Source: JAVBLV01 sp031553195 (lineage in GTDB: Bacteria > Bacteroidota > Bacteroidia > Bacteroidales > P3). From it: a stretch of 51,682 bases of DNA. Below the pieces are notes generated by a model. The model saw only the letters and a list, made by a program, of their open reading frames with translations. It did no database searches and was not told the origin of the DNA. The translations under genes and the position numbers were made by a program. This document shows, piece by piece, positions 35,762 through 44,385 of this stretch. Every line of letters starts with the position of its first letter. Position 1 is the stretch's first letter. Where the stretch lies: contig JAVBLV010000093.1 in assembly GCA_031553195.1 (NCBI GenBank), positions 1 through 51,682 of the forward strand, given 5' to 3'.

Positions 35762-36679
35762 TCAGAGTTTGTTTCCGAAGAGGTTGAATGGAAATTTTCG
35801 GATTCTTATGGTTACATAATTTTCTATCTGGCTTCCCCATTTTTGAAAGAAATCAGCAATTCCGGGCACATCAGATCCTTCAAAATCAAAGTATCGTAAT
35901 TTCCCTGAGTATTCTTGAAAAAACCGGTCCAGTAAAAAATGAGTAGCATGTTTCTTTTTGCCTTCCTCAGTTTGCGAGCCTACAATGTAATACGCCCTGG
36001 CGTGACTTATTAAAAATAATCCTGAAGCTAAAATAGTTTTTTTATCGTCAGTCAGTATCCGCCCGACCAAATGACCGTTTTCATAAGCTTTAACAATCAC
36101 TCTCTCAAGGCGCGAGAGATCTGCCGTCTTTATTTGCGGCAAAAGAGGCCTGATAAACTCCTTGTACAGGTTAAGGATTTCTGTGCAATTCTGATATCCG
36201 GAAAAAAGAAATTCTTCGGATCTTTTTTTTAATTTCTTTTTTGCATCATGCCTGTAACCATTATATATTTCTTCATATGAACGGCCAATATCCAATACAT
36301 AATTGTTCCTGACTTTCCATGCCATATTTTTAAATTCAAAAGGCTCTTTTATATTCAACGACATATGAATATGCCTGAATTTAAAAGGAATGACGTTAAG
36401 AAACTGTATATATGTATCTTCGGTTAAATCATTCTTCGAAAATATTCCTAATTGTTGAATATAATAAGGCGGATATATATAAGGTATTTGATATTTCTCT
36501 TTCCACGTTAACGGCATTATATATTCATAATCGCCAACAACAAGCGCATCCCAATTTTCGGCCAATATATCTAGGTACCAAGAATAAGCATAAATCCTTC
36601 CATTAGCGGCTCCGTTGATAGATTTATCCCACTTGGCTTTATCAATTTCTTTATTTTTTAAGTACCGGGGCGACGTCAT
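35762..36679 (-). CDS. GNAT-fold acyltransferase, probably cell-envelope/glycan related
   Basis: 305 residues. The C-terminal half fits the GNAT/FemAB-like acetyltransferase type found in Bacteroidota: DAKKKLKKRSEE, then LVGRILTDDKKTILASGLFLIS and HATHFLLDRFFQEYSGKLRYFDFEGSD. No signal peptide or membrane segment is evident, so it should be cytoplasmic. Its ATG overlaps the stop of the upstream glycosyltransferase gene by four bases (ATGA), so the two are translationally coupled and probably work on the same glycan. Acceptor and donor are unknown; FemAB-type aminoacyl transfer is the alternative. Confidence 0.7.
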   Translation of the reverse strand: MTSPRYLKNKEIDKAKWDKSINGAANGRIYAYSWYLDILAENWDALVVGDYEYIMPLTWKEKYQIPYIYPPYYIQQLGIFSKNDLTEDTYIQFLNVIPFKFRHIHMSLNIKEPFEFKNMAWKVRNNYVLDIGRSYEEIYNGYRHDAKKKLKKRSEEFLFSGYQNCTEILNLYKEFIRPLLPQIKTADLSRLERVIVKAYENGHLVGRILTDDKKTILASGLFLISHARAYYIVGSQTEEGKKKHATHFLLDRFFQEYSGKLRYFDFEGSDVPGIADFFQKWGSQIENYVTIRIRKFPFNLFGNKL

Positions 36680-38637
36680 TTATTCTTTCCTAAATTTCGC
36701 AGATTCTTAAAAACAATTTGAAAGTCGTTTCCCACTTTATAATTACGCGCATATAAAAGATTTAACCTGTCTATGGTTTCATCTTTAATCTTGTGCACAG
36801 GGAAAATATCGATAGGGGAGAGAATTCCCTCTTTTATTTGCGGAAGTTTTTTCTCTGCATTTTTGTAGTCGTAATAACCAACCCATGTTTTTTTCCCGAG
36901 GAGAACATTAAAAACATTAAGGAAAAAATTCTTCGGACATTTTTGAAAAAAAATCAAAACGGGAGAAGTTATAAGGAATGCCATGCTTGTCGAAATGTCG
37001 AAGAAACGTTTATTTCTTTTATTTTGGGGTTGGTTGATGGAATTTATTCCTATTACGTATAAATCCTCGGTTGAATTAATAGAATTGCTCCCTATAATAA
37101 ACAAACTTTCGGGAGGAGCAATCTTAAAATCAATATGCGTTTGTTGCAGCGCCGACATTAAACTTATGATTTCTTGCGGTTGAAGGCTTTTTGAACAAAA
37201 AATAATTTCATCAATTTTATAGAGCCGTATAATATCTTGCAGTTGAGATTGCGTTCCTATAAAATCAGAATCAATGTCCGGTTTTGTATTTACCAAACCT
37301 ATAAAGTCAATTTCATCGCTTGTCGACTTTAACAAAGAAGCCACTCGTTTCGCTTCGTTTTTTTCTCCCACAACAATATACCGCCTTTCGCTTTGAGTAA
37401 ACAAGCGGAAAGATTTTATTCCCGAAAAATGTAAAATTAGTCTTAGCAAGGGCATGGAAATGGCCGCCCATAAAGCTCCTAACAAAATAAGCGCTCGTGA
37501 AAAACGATATTCGGCGCTCATTAAAGAATAAAAAACCAATACGGCGATGGTTCCGATCAATAAACCTTTCAGAATCCGGCCAAGGCGGACGGGTTTATCA
37601 TATCCTCCGCTAAAGAATACGCAGGCAAGCCAAATTATAATATAAATCGGGACTACATACCCAATATATTCCGGCGGATAATAATTGATATTTTCAGAAA
37701 TAATATGCGTTGCCCAAAAATTTTTAACGACATAAAATCCTATCCAAATAATCAAAAAATCCGCTAATGGAAGCACGGTGTTTTTTAAAATCCGTTCAAC
37801 AAAAGACAACGATGCCCTTAACCAAATAGCTGTTTTAATGGCCAAACTAAATATTTTTGCATTCCCTTTCGACAAATGTTTTCTCGCAAAAATAGCCATG
37901 GCATTATAAAACGTAAAAACGTAATTCAACGAACCTTTTTTAGTGCTTTCTCCTTTGTAGTGTATAATGCGCGTTTCCGGGAAGTAATAATTTTTATATC
38001 CGCCTTTAATAATGCGATATGATAAATCGATATCCTCGCCATACATAAAGAACGTTTCGTCCAGAAGTCCTATTTCGTCCAGAACCGACTTTCGCATCAT
38101 CATATAAGCGCCTGCCAATATCTCTATCTCATTGGTTTTTCCTGAACTTAAATGTCCCAGATAATAACGCGCGTATTTTTTGGATTTTGGAAAAAGCTTT
38201 GTTAATCCTGAGATTTTGTAAAATGCCACCTCAGGAGTAGGAAATCCTCTTTTGGATTCGGGGAGATAATTCCCCTTCCCGTCTATCATTTTTACGCCGA
38301 GTCCGCCTGCATCAGGATGCGCATCCATAAAATGAATACATTTGGAAAAAGTATCCTCTTCAACCAATGTATCAGGATTAAGGAGCAAAATGTACTCCCC
38401 TTTCGATAAACGTATAGCCTGATTATTTGCTTTTGAGAAGCCTACATTTTCTTTATTTTCAATCAGATGTACTTCCGGAAACTTTTCGTTGAGCATTTGC
38501 GTCGAACCGTCGACAGAATTATTGTCCACCACAAAAATCTCGACATCTAATCTTTTGGAAGCGGCATACACGGAGTATAAACATTGTTCCAAAAAATACT
38601 TTACGTTATAGTTAACGATGATGACGCTCAACTTCAT
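36676..38637 (-). CDS. GT2 glycosyltransferase fused to a degenerate polyprenyl glycosylphosphotransferase-like region
   Basis: 653 residues. Residues 1-240 are a GT-A fold family 2 enzyme (SVIIVNYNVKYFLEQCLYSV, VDNNSVDGS, LLLNPDTLVEEDTF with the DxD-like position, MYGEDIDLSYRI). About 285-400 has four or five membrane helices. Next comes a Rossmann-like CoA-binding segment (YIVVGEKNEAKRVASLLKS) as in WbaP/WcaJ enzymes. The tail keeps the KRFFDISTSMAFLITSPVL helix and GKKTWVGYYD remnant of the phosphotransferase domain, but lacks the stretch that carries catalytic residues. The first domain is probably active, the last probably not. Likely role: assembly of a surface polysaccharide at the inner membrane. 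Confidence 0.78.
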   Translation of the reverse strand: MKLSVIIVNYNVKYFLEQCLYSVYAASKRLDVEIFVVDNNSVDGSTQMLNEKFPEVHLIENKENVGFSKANNQAIRLSKGEYILLLNPDTLVEEDTFSKCIHFMDAHPDAGGLGVKMIDGKGNYLPESKRGFPTPEVAFYKISGLTKLFPKSKKYARYYLGHLSSGKTNEIEILAGAYMMMRKSVLDEIGLLDETFFMYGEDIDLSYRIIKGGYKNYYFPETRIIHYKGESTKKGSLNYVFTFYNAMAIFARKHLSKGNAKIFSLAIKTAIWLRASLSFVERILKNTVLPLADFLIIWIGFYVVKNFWATHIISENINYYPPEYIGYVVPIYIIIWLACVFFSGGYDKPVRLGRILKGLLIGTIAVLVFYSLMSAEYRFSRALILLGALWAAISMPLLRLILHFSGIKSFRLFTQSERRYIVVGEKNEAKRVASLLKSTSDEIDFIGLVNTKPDIDSDFIGTQSQLQDIIRLYKIDEIIFCSKSLQPQEIISLMSALQQTHIDFKIAPPESLFIIGSNSINSTEDLYVIGINSINQPQNKRNKRFFDISTSMAFLITSPVLIFFQKCPKNFFLNVFNVLLGKKTWVGYYDYKNAEKKLPQIKEGILSPIDIFPVHKIKDETIDRLNLLYARNYKVGNDFQIVFKNLRNLGKNK

Positions 38638-38799
38638 CTGTTTAATTAATCTAAGATTTTATTAGCGAAATTCCTTTTGAGTTTTGGAAAACAATGATCA
38701 AATTTTAGTATTTTTCTTAGGTGCAGACGCTAAAGACTTCAATCCCTAAATTCGATTCTTTCAATATCATTTCATAACAGCGATTCCGGCATAAAACGG

Positions 38800-39558
38800 C
38801 TATCCATGACTACAAACAGGAATCAAGTACGCAACAACAAACGCCGCAACGATAGTAATAAATTTTGCTAATTTTAATTTTTCTTCGTTTTCGTGCGAAA
38901 ATAAGATACTAATCGACACATGCAACAAGATTCCCACCACAAGCGCAGTAATAATATCTTCAATCCACGGGATTTCTCCTGCCAAGAAAGTTCTGTTGAC
39001 GATTGATCCCAAAGGAGTCATTATTGCAAAAACAAGCAATAACAACATTGATTTCTTAAAGGAATACCCCGTTCCAATGAAAACGCTTGTTAACACAAAA
39101 GTAATCGGAATGTTATGTATGATAATTCCCCATACCAAACCGGTTTGCATTTCATTGTCGCCTGTAATAATTGGCATTCCCTCCAAAAAAGCATGTATGC
39201 AGAGGCCCGTCAACAACGAAAAAACCGTATTCCAAGAGAAATTTGACGTATGCAAATGACCATGTTCCAGTCCCTTGCTTAATAAATCCAACAACTGTTG
39301 AATTAAAAATCCAATGAGGACGAATACGCCCATACTTATCATATGGCTTTCCCCCCCGTTTTCGACATTATGAGAATGCCCTTCATAAATGTGAGGAGCT
39401 AAATCCAAAAAACAGATAGCCAACAAAAAAGCGCCTCCAAAAACCGAAGTTAACTGTATTATGGCTGTTTTTTCCCTGATATTTTTTTTCCTCAGTATGA
39501 GAAACCCCAGTCCCAACACAGTCAATATAATTAGGCAATATGAAAGTATGCTATTCAA
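38800..39558 (-). CDS. ZIP family divalent metal transporter
   Basis: 252 residues with about eight membrane helices. Metal-binding residues of ZIP proteins are visible: HAFLEGMPI in helix 4 and IIHNIPITFVL in helix 5, plus a His-rich cytoplasmic loop (HIYEGHSHNVE, EHGHLHTS). Imports Zn2+ or Fe2+ by analogy. The apparent start is a TTG at 39558. No metal-responsive regulator is adjacent. Confidence 0.85.
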   Translation of the reverse strand: MNSILSYCLIILTVLGLGFLILRKKNIREKTAIIQLTSVFGGAFLLAICFLDLAPHIYEGHSHNVENGGESHMISMGVFVLIGFLIQQLLDLLSKGLEHGHLHTSNFSWNTVFSLLTGLCIHAFLEGMPIITGDNEMQTGLVWGIIIHNIPITFVLTSVFIGTGYSFKKSMLLLLVFAIMTPLGSIVNRTFLAGEIPWIEDIITALVVGILLHVSISILFSHENEEKLKLAKFITIVAAFVVAYLIPVCSHG

Positions 39559-39765
39559 TAAATTGTATTTTTAGGTACAACGAATTTTAAAAGGCAAATA
39601 TACAAATTTTAATGTTGGGTTGATTTCTCGATAATTGATCTATTTTAGAAAACATCCATTATCCGATCTATTCCTTACATAGGTTATTTCAAATTTTAGA
39701 TGTACTTCCCAAGATTACATATCTTTGTTTGAACATGCAGAATCCGGTAAAAGCTTCAAAGAGAG

Positions 39766-40338
39766 CTACACCAATCCGGAAAATCCCATAAACGCCATTG
39801 CTAAAATCCCTGCCGTAACCAATGCAATCGGAACGCCTTGCATTCCTCTAGGCGTCCCCGTCAAGGCCAATTGTTCTCTTATACCTGCAAAAATAGTTAA
39901 TGCAAGCGTAAACCCTATAGCTATTGAAAATGTATAGATCATGCTTTGCATTAGATTATAATCTTTTTGTACTACCAAAAGGGCTACGCCTAAAACAGCG
40001 CAATTTGTAGTGATTAGGGGGAGAAAAATTCCTAAGGTTTGATACAGGGCAGGCGCTATCTTTTTTAGAATAATTTCGACCATTTGCACCAAAGCGGCAA
40101 TGACTAAAATGTAACAAATAGTTTGCAAATACCCTAACCCCAGCGGCGCCAATACATTAATTTGAATAAGGTAGGTTGCGAGGGTAGATAACAGCATAAC
40201 AAAAAGAACGGCGCCCCCCATCCCCAACGCGCTTTTTACTTCTTTGGAAACGCCTAGAAAAGGACAAATTCCTAAGAATTGCGCCAATACGATATTGTTG
40301 ACAAAAATTGCGGAAATAATAATGATGATGTATTCCAT
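39766..40338 (-). CDS. rnfA: Rnf complex subunit RnfA, displaced from the operon
   Basis: 190 residues, six membrane helices. It has the signature NNIVLAQFLGICPFLGVSK (with the Fe-S ligand cysteine) and the mirrored LITTNCAVLGVALL. The end, TPRGMQGVPIALVTAGILAMAFMGF, is complete. It pairs with RnfE as the core of the Rnf ion pump. It belongs with rnfBCDGE at 6897-11626 but lies about 28 kb away on the opposite strand. The ATG at 40338 is preferred (AAGGAG nine bases before it); another ATG lies two codons upstream. A -7 box TACTTTTG is at 40410-40403. Confidence 0.95.
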   Translation of the reverse strand: MEYIIIIISAIFVNNIVLAQFLGICPFLGVSKEVKSALGMGGAVLFVMLLSTLATYLIQINVLAPLGLGYLQTICYILVIAALVQMVEIILKKIAPALYQTLGIFLPLITTNCAVLGVALLVVQKDYNLMQSMIYTFSIAIGFTLALTIFAGIREQLALTGTPRGMQGVPIALVTAGILAMAFMGFSGLV

Positions 40339-40364
40339 ATACATTGACTCCTTTGAAATTTATT

Positions 40365-40410
40365 TAACTTTGCACGTTTGGCATTTGTCACGATTTCCAG
40401 AACAAAAGTA
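40365..40410. promoter_or_regulatory. Divergent -7 boxes for rnfA and the hydrolase
   Basis: Plus-strand TAACTTTG (40365-40372) serves the hydrolase at 40421. Minus-strand TACTTTTG (40410-40403) serves rnfA. The -33 elements are not clear. The two transcripts share a 76-base control region. Confidence 0.5.
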
Positions 40411-40420
40411 AGTTTTTTTT

Positions 40421-41200
40421 ATGACAAAACAGGATCTGTTTTTTCGCATTTTTGGGGAAGGAAAACCTTTGGTTATATTGCATGGGATTTTAGGTTCGTC
40501 GGATCAATGGATCGGAATAGGAAAAATTTTAGCGCAGTTTTATAAAGTTATTATTCCCGATTTGCCTAATCATGGAAGGTCTTTTCATATTAACGCATTG
40601 GATTATAAAACAATTTCTGAAATCATATCTGATTTTTTGAAAGAATTATCTCTTGATAGTTATATTTTGTTGGGACATTCCTGGGGCGGGAAAATGGCTA
40701 TGCAAATAGCTGTAGATTATCCTGAGAATATCGAAAAATTAATTATCGAAGATATAAGTCTGAATACATATCCATTATCTGACGAACATAAAGAATGGAT
40801 TGAAGCCATACAAAAAACCGATTTAGCATCTTTGAGCGATTTTAAAAATGCAGAAAAAGAAATAGGGAAATATGTTCACTCTCAGGAACAGATTTCATTA
40901 TTGCTTAAGAACATTACTAAATCGGATAAACATTTGAAATGGAAATCTAATACGGAATATATTATTTCTGATTTCTATGAAGTCCGGAAAGCGATTGAAA
41001 TTAATAATCATATTTCGACGCCCACCCTGTTGTTACGAGCAGAAAATTCCAGTTATGTATCAATGGAGAATATTCAAGAAATGAGAAAGAAGTTTTTAAA
41101 TCTTCATGTGCAAACAGTACCGGGATCCACTCATTGGATTCACTCTTCAAATATGCTCTATTTTGTAAAATCTATCTTCGATTTTATCTCTAAAGACTAA
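40421..41200 (+). CDS. Alpha/beta-fold hydrolase (YbfF-like esterase)
   Basis: 259 residues. The oxyanion-hole motif is VILHGILGSSDQW (about residues 17-29). The nucleophile elbow is GHSWGGKMA (Ser87), and the acid-base pair follows, with His in GSTHWIH near residue 238. PDLPNHGRS is the usual conserved turn. It lacks a signal peptide, so it is cytoplasmic and probably hydrolyses small acyl esters or thioesters. Divergent from rnfA, with no operon partner. Confidence 0.88.
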   Translation: MTKQDLFFRIFGEGKPLVILHGILGSSDQWIGIGKILAQFYKVIIPDLPNHGRSFHINALDYKTISEIISDFLKELSLDSYILLGHSWGGKMAMQIAVDYPENIEKLIIEDISLNTYPLSDEHKEWIEAIQKTDLASLSDFKNAEKEIGKYVHSQEQISLLLKNITKSDKHLKWKSNTEYIISDFYEVRKAIEINNHISTPTLLLRAENSSYVSMENIQEMRKKFLNLHVQTVPGSTHWIHSSNMLYFVKSIFDFISKD

Positions 41201-41501
41201 GTACATGACAAAAATTTGAATATGTCATAATTACCACTATTTCTTTGATTTAGCAACACAGATGCAATTAGTTCGAGTCCATATTTGAAAAGGCTTTTCG
41301 CCCTTTTCCCATTAGATGTTGACTTAAAATCGAAATAAGTTGAGTAGATTTGTAGTCGACCTTGAGATTTTGTTTTTTCATTATAACCAATTAAAAATCA
41401 GTTATAAAGATACGAATTTTCAAGGTCTTTTCCAAATATAAACACATATATTTTACTGATTATCAGAAAAATATATCGACAATGATAATTTTTATCATGT
41501 A
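41201..41501. other. Intergenic gap between hydrolase and DUF4145 gene
   Basis: An imperfect hairpin GAAAAGGC-TTTTC-GCCCTTTTC near 41287-41308 could end the hydrolase transcript. I see no gene and no further attC-like repeat here. Confidence 0.5.
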
Positions 41502-42068
41502 CTAAAATGATTTTGATATATATTTTTCATCAACAAGTTTTTGAAGTTTATTTTTAAATGTACCCACGTCACCAATCTTATCACAAATAAACATATCTAA
41601 CAGGGTTCTTGCTCCCATCAATGGCAAGCGAATACTACCTGTATTAAGCGAAAGATAAATTTCACAAAGAAGTTCAGTAAAATCCCTATTTATATGAGTA
41701 ATCCATCTAGGAAATGGTCTGAAATCTTTTGTCGGAAATTGATGAATTAATACATCATTTTCAAAAGGACTATGACGCCTGTAAACATTTAGATTAATTT
41801 TTTCACAACCTTGACATTCTGACACTTTCCAAATTTGTCCATCAATAGTCCAAAAACTTTGTTTTTTCTTTCCTGTTGATTCATCAAAAATGACAGTTTC
41901 ATTTGGAAATATAAGCTCTCCTTTTTCAAATAGAATTTTCTGTTTAGTTTCAGTTTTGCAATAATAACAGAAAAATTTATTGCTTTCACGTTTGGCTTTG
42001 ACTGTTCGGGCTTGTTCAACTAATTTCGGGTCAACTTCAATTTTGTTTTTGTCATCTGTTTTATCCAT
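41502..42068 (-). CDS. DUF4145-type protein with zinc ribbon, apparently short at the C terminus
   Basis: 188 residues. A zinc-ribbon pair CYYC (about residues 34-37) and CQGC lies early. The region IRLPLMGARTLLDMFICDKIG ... FKNKLQKLVDEKYIS matches the DUF4145 helical core, but the GN-x-x-H part expected next is absent before the stop; the bases beyond the stop do not restore it in another frame. DUF4145 proteins often accompany restriction or other defence genes; no activity is established. It follows repeat A by 38 bases and reads in the same direction as the two other accessory blocks. Confidence 0.7.
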   Translation of the reverse strand: MDKTDDKNKIEVDPKLVEQARTVKAKRESNKFFCYYCKTETKQKILFEKGELIFPNETVIFDESTGKKKQSFWTIDGQIWKVSECQGCEKINLNVYRRHSPFENDVLIHQFPTKDFRPFPRWITHINRDFTELLCEIYLSLNTGSIRLPLMGARTLLDMFICDKIGDVGTFKNKLQKLVDEKYISKSF

Positions 42069-42106
42069 ATCATATATTGTTCGTTTTATTATTGTCCTTT
42101 AACTTG

Positions 42107-42243
42107 CACCTAACGTGCCCACGGTTGCTGCTGTTGCCGTTGTTTCTACGAGAGACAAACCTTTCTTATAAGACAAAAGTTCGGACGAGTGCCGAACTTT
42201 CAAAATACCACAAGGCAATAGCGGCAGACCGTGAGTTAGGGGC
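42107..42243. repeat. attC-like palindromic repeat A
   Basis: 137 bp, about 90 percent identical to repeat B by eye. Outer boxes ACCTAAC (42108-42114, fits RYYYAAC) and GTTAGGG (42235-42241). Inner arms CACGGTTGCTGCTGTTGCC and GGCAATAGCGGCAGACCGTG pair with one extra G in the right arm. A 5-base unpaired spacer separates outer and inner boxes on the left. Within the loop AAAGTTCGG/CCGAACTTT forms a perfect 9-bp hairpin. This matches integron attC layout (R'' L'' ... L' R'). Confidence 0.65.
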
Positions 42244-42272
42244 TGCCATTCTCTATTCATTCGTTATGTTTT

Positions 42273-44372
42273 TCACTGTCTACTCAATTTATCTACAAAC
42301 ATTTTGTTTCGCTGTTTCGCTCTCTCAAGTAAAGTAGAATATTTGATTACTTCTGTGTAAATAGAGCCGTCTTTTCTGTCGTCAAAACCTACAACTTTTG
42401 CTGATGGTCTGAACAAATAATCAAATTGATATGATTCTTCAAACGTACTAACAGCTCCTCTAACGTCTCTTGCGTCAATACTTTCACCTAACAAATAACC
42501 ATAAAAAGTTGTTAGTTTAAATTTATCATCTGAGTAGTTCAGAATTAAATTTGCGTATTTATCTATTTGAGTTAAATGGTCAGCAACATTAACATCTGGG
42601 GCTTTAAATTCAATGATGATACATTTGCCCTCTTCAGGAAAAAGTAAAACGTCTGGTCGTTTAATTTTTCTGTTTTCTCCCAATGAAGTTAGATAACGTT
42701 CTTCTTCCTCTGAAAATTTATTTTTAAAAACTTTTTGCCCATCAATTTCTAATTTGCTTAGCTGTTTTTCAGAACTTCCTTTAAAATAAATAAAATCTTC
42801 ATTAATTATCCATAAGTCACTATTTTCAGCGTCTTTTGAGCCCTTTTGAAACAGCAAATTATGTATTAACGCTTCATCATAATTTTCTTTTTGTTGTTGA
42901 ACTTGTAATTGTCGTGCTAAAATTTTGTCTAATAGATTTAAAACTAATTTTCGTCTTGCAACATAGTGTGTTAAAGATTTTTTGTTTTGTTGTGGAATGG
43001 CTTTAACCAAGCGATTGATTTCTTTTTCCAATTCTTGGTCATAATTCGGATTTCGTGTGTCAAGTTTCTCTAAATTATCCATTGATTGCTTTATTTCAGC
43101 ATCTATTGATGCCTGTTTTTTTGCCTCTGCTTCATAGAATTTTTTTAGAATATCGGTTTCACTATCGTTTATAGAAACTTGAATGTCTTTTGCAGTTTCA
43201 TTATCCAAAAGAAACATTTCTTTTAGTCTTTCGAAACTCTCTTGGTGTTTTTGTTTTACTTCCTCAATTTCAGGATACATCGTGTTTATGGACTTATTTA
43301 CTTCTTCCTGAATGTCTTCAATTAGTATTTCTTCTTCGGCATAAAACATCTCTTTTGCAAAAGAATCTTTATTGGGAATTTTTAAGACACCTCTGATATT
43401 GGTATCTCTTTCATCAATGTAATTGCTTGAAATCAAAAATAAATATTTGTTTCCTTTTACATTGTCGTTACTGGCAAGGCTTTCAAGATGAACATCAGAC
43501 TCTTCAATAACTTCACCTTTTGAAACCAAATTGAGCTTGTTTTCTTTCAATAAGTTTTTTGAAACCTTAAAGGCATCAATTGTAAAATCTTCTATCTTGT
43601 CTGTTTTTTCAATTCTTGTTTTTGCTTTTTTTGAGTATTTAAGTTGTATTTTTTCGGTTTTATCAATACTTGGAATATCTATTTGTGAAATTGTGCTTTC
43701 GTTTTTCAGCGCAGACTGAACATAAAATTCAATTTTTATTTTTGGCAATTTCCCTTTATTGTAACAGAAATAATGAATATACCTTTCAAGTAATTTTTCT
43801 TTTAAAGTTTGCTCGTTTAGGTCATTGTAAATACCGCTATTTTCTAATAAGGTGTTAAATAAGACAGTCGTTTCTGTATTTGAAGCATTAATTTCCTTAC
43901 AATATCTGTTCTTTACAATAGCGTTTTCTTTTAAAAAAATTTCCTTTTTTGAAACAACAAATTCTCGTTCAAAATATTTCCCGTCCTGCTCAAAAACGCT
44001 TTTTACTGTTGTTGTATCGAAATAATGTACATACTGTACTCTCCCTGAACCCAAATTTTTAAATCCCTTGTTCGTTAATTTGAATGTATTAAAACGTTTA
44101 AATTCTTCATCATTAAATCCGATTCCATTATCTGTAATGGATAAGGCAGTGAATTCTGTACTTTGTTCAGTTGTTTCAACTGCAAAAATTTTCAAAAGAA
44201 TTTCGCCTTTGTAATCAGCATTTATTTGTTGCCTGATTTTAATTGCTTCCAAAGCATTAGTAAAACACTCAAATACTGGCTGTAATGCAATTTTTGACTT
44301 TTTAATATCTTGTAAAACACCAATAAAAGACAAATCTTGTGCTTTTATAAATTGATTATCTGGGTATGCCAT
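42273..44372 (-). CDS. GHKL (MutL/MORC-like) ATPase fused to a PD-(D/E)XK nuclease domain
   Basis: 699 residues. The Bergerat ATP-binding fold opens the protein: VFECFTNALEAIK (N box, E-x3-N), ITDNGIGF (DxGxG), NLGSGRVQYVHYF (lid glycines). A long charged coiled-coil lies at about 395-490. The C-terminal domain has RPDVLLF (Asp574) and CIIIEFKAP (Glu588, Lys590), the D-x14-E-x-K layout of a restriction-type nuclease, followed by an amphipathic helix. GHKL ATPases of the MutL/MORC type are known in some prokaryotic restriction-modification loci; in that setting they are thought to couple ATP-driven clamping to cleavage. Last gene of the operon from 47958; follows the 445-codon ORF by 13 bases. 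Confidence 0.82.
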   Translation of the reverse strand: MAYPDNQFIKAQDLSFIGVLQDIKKSKIALQPVFECFTNALEAIKIRQQINADYKGEILLKIFAVETTEQSTEFTALSITDNGIGFNDEEFKRFNTFKLTNKGFKNLGSGRVQYVHYFDTTTVKSVFEQDGKYFEREFVVSKKEIFLKENAIVKNRYCKEINASNTETTVLFNTLLENSGIYNDLNEQTLKEKLLERYIHYFCYNKGKLPKIKIEFYVQSALKNESTISQIDIPSIDKTEKIQLKYSKKAKTRIEKTDKIEDFTIDAFKVSKNLLKENKLNLVSKGEVIEESDVHLESLASNDNVKGNKYLFLISSNYIDERDTNIRGVLKIPNKDSFAKEMFYAEEEILIEDIQEEVNKSINTMYPEIEEVKQKHQESFERLKEMFLLDNETAKDIQVSINDSETDILKKFYEAEAKKQASIDAEIKQSMDNLEKLDTRNPNYDQELEKEINRLVKAIPQQNKKSLTHYVARRKLVLNLLDKILARQLQVQQQKENYDEALIHNLLFQKGSKDAENSDLWIINEDFIYFKGSSEKQLSKLEIDGQKVFKNKFSEEEERYLTSLGENRKIKRPDVLLFPEEGKCIIIEFKAPDVNVADHLTQIDKYANLILNYSDDKFKLTTFYGYLLGESIDARDVRGAVSTFEESYQFDYLFRPSAKVVGFDDRKDGSIYTEVIKYSTLLERAKQRNKMFVDKLSRQ

Positions 44373-44385
44373 AATCTGTTGTTCT

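Noticed and set aside
39720..39727. Plus-strand TATCTTTG promoter antisense to rnfA
   Set aside because: No -33 TTTG at a sensible distance and no downstream plus-strand gene.
42077..42337. Plus-strand frame across repeat A, with a similar one at 48083-48340 across repeat B
   Set aside because: The protein similarity simply reflects the DNA repeat; differences between copies are not biased to silent positions, and the frames lack ribosome-binding sites.
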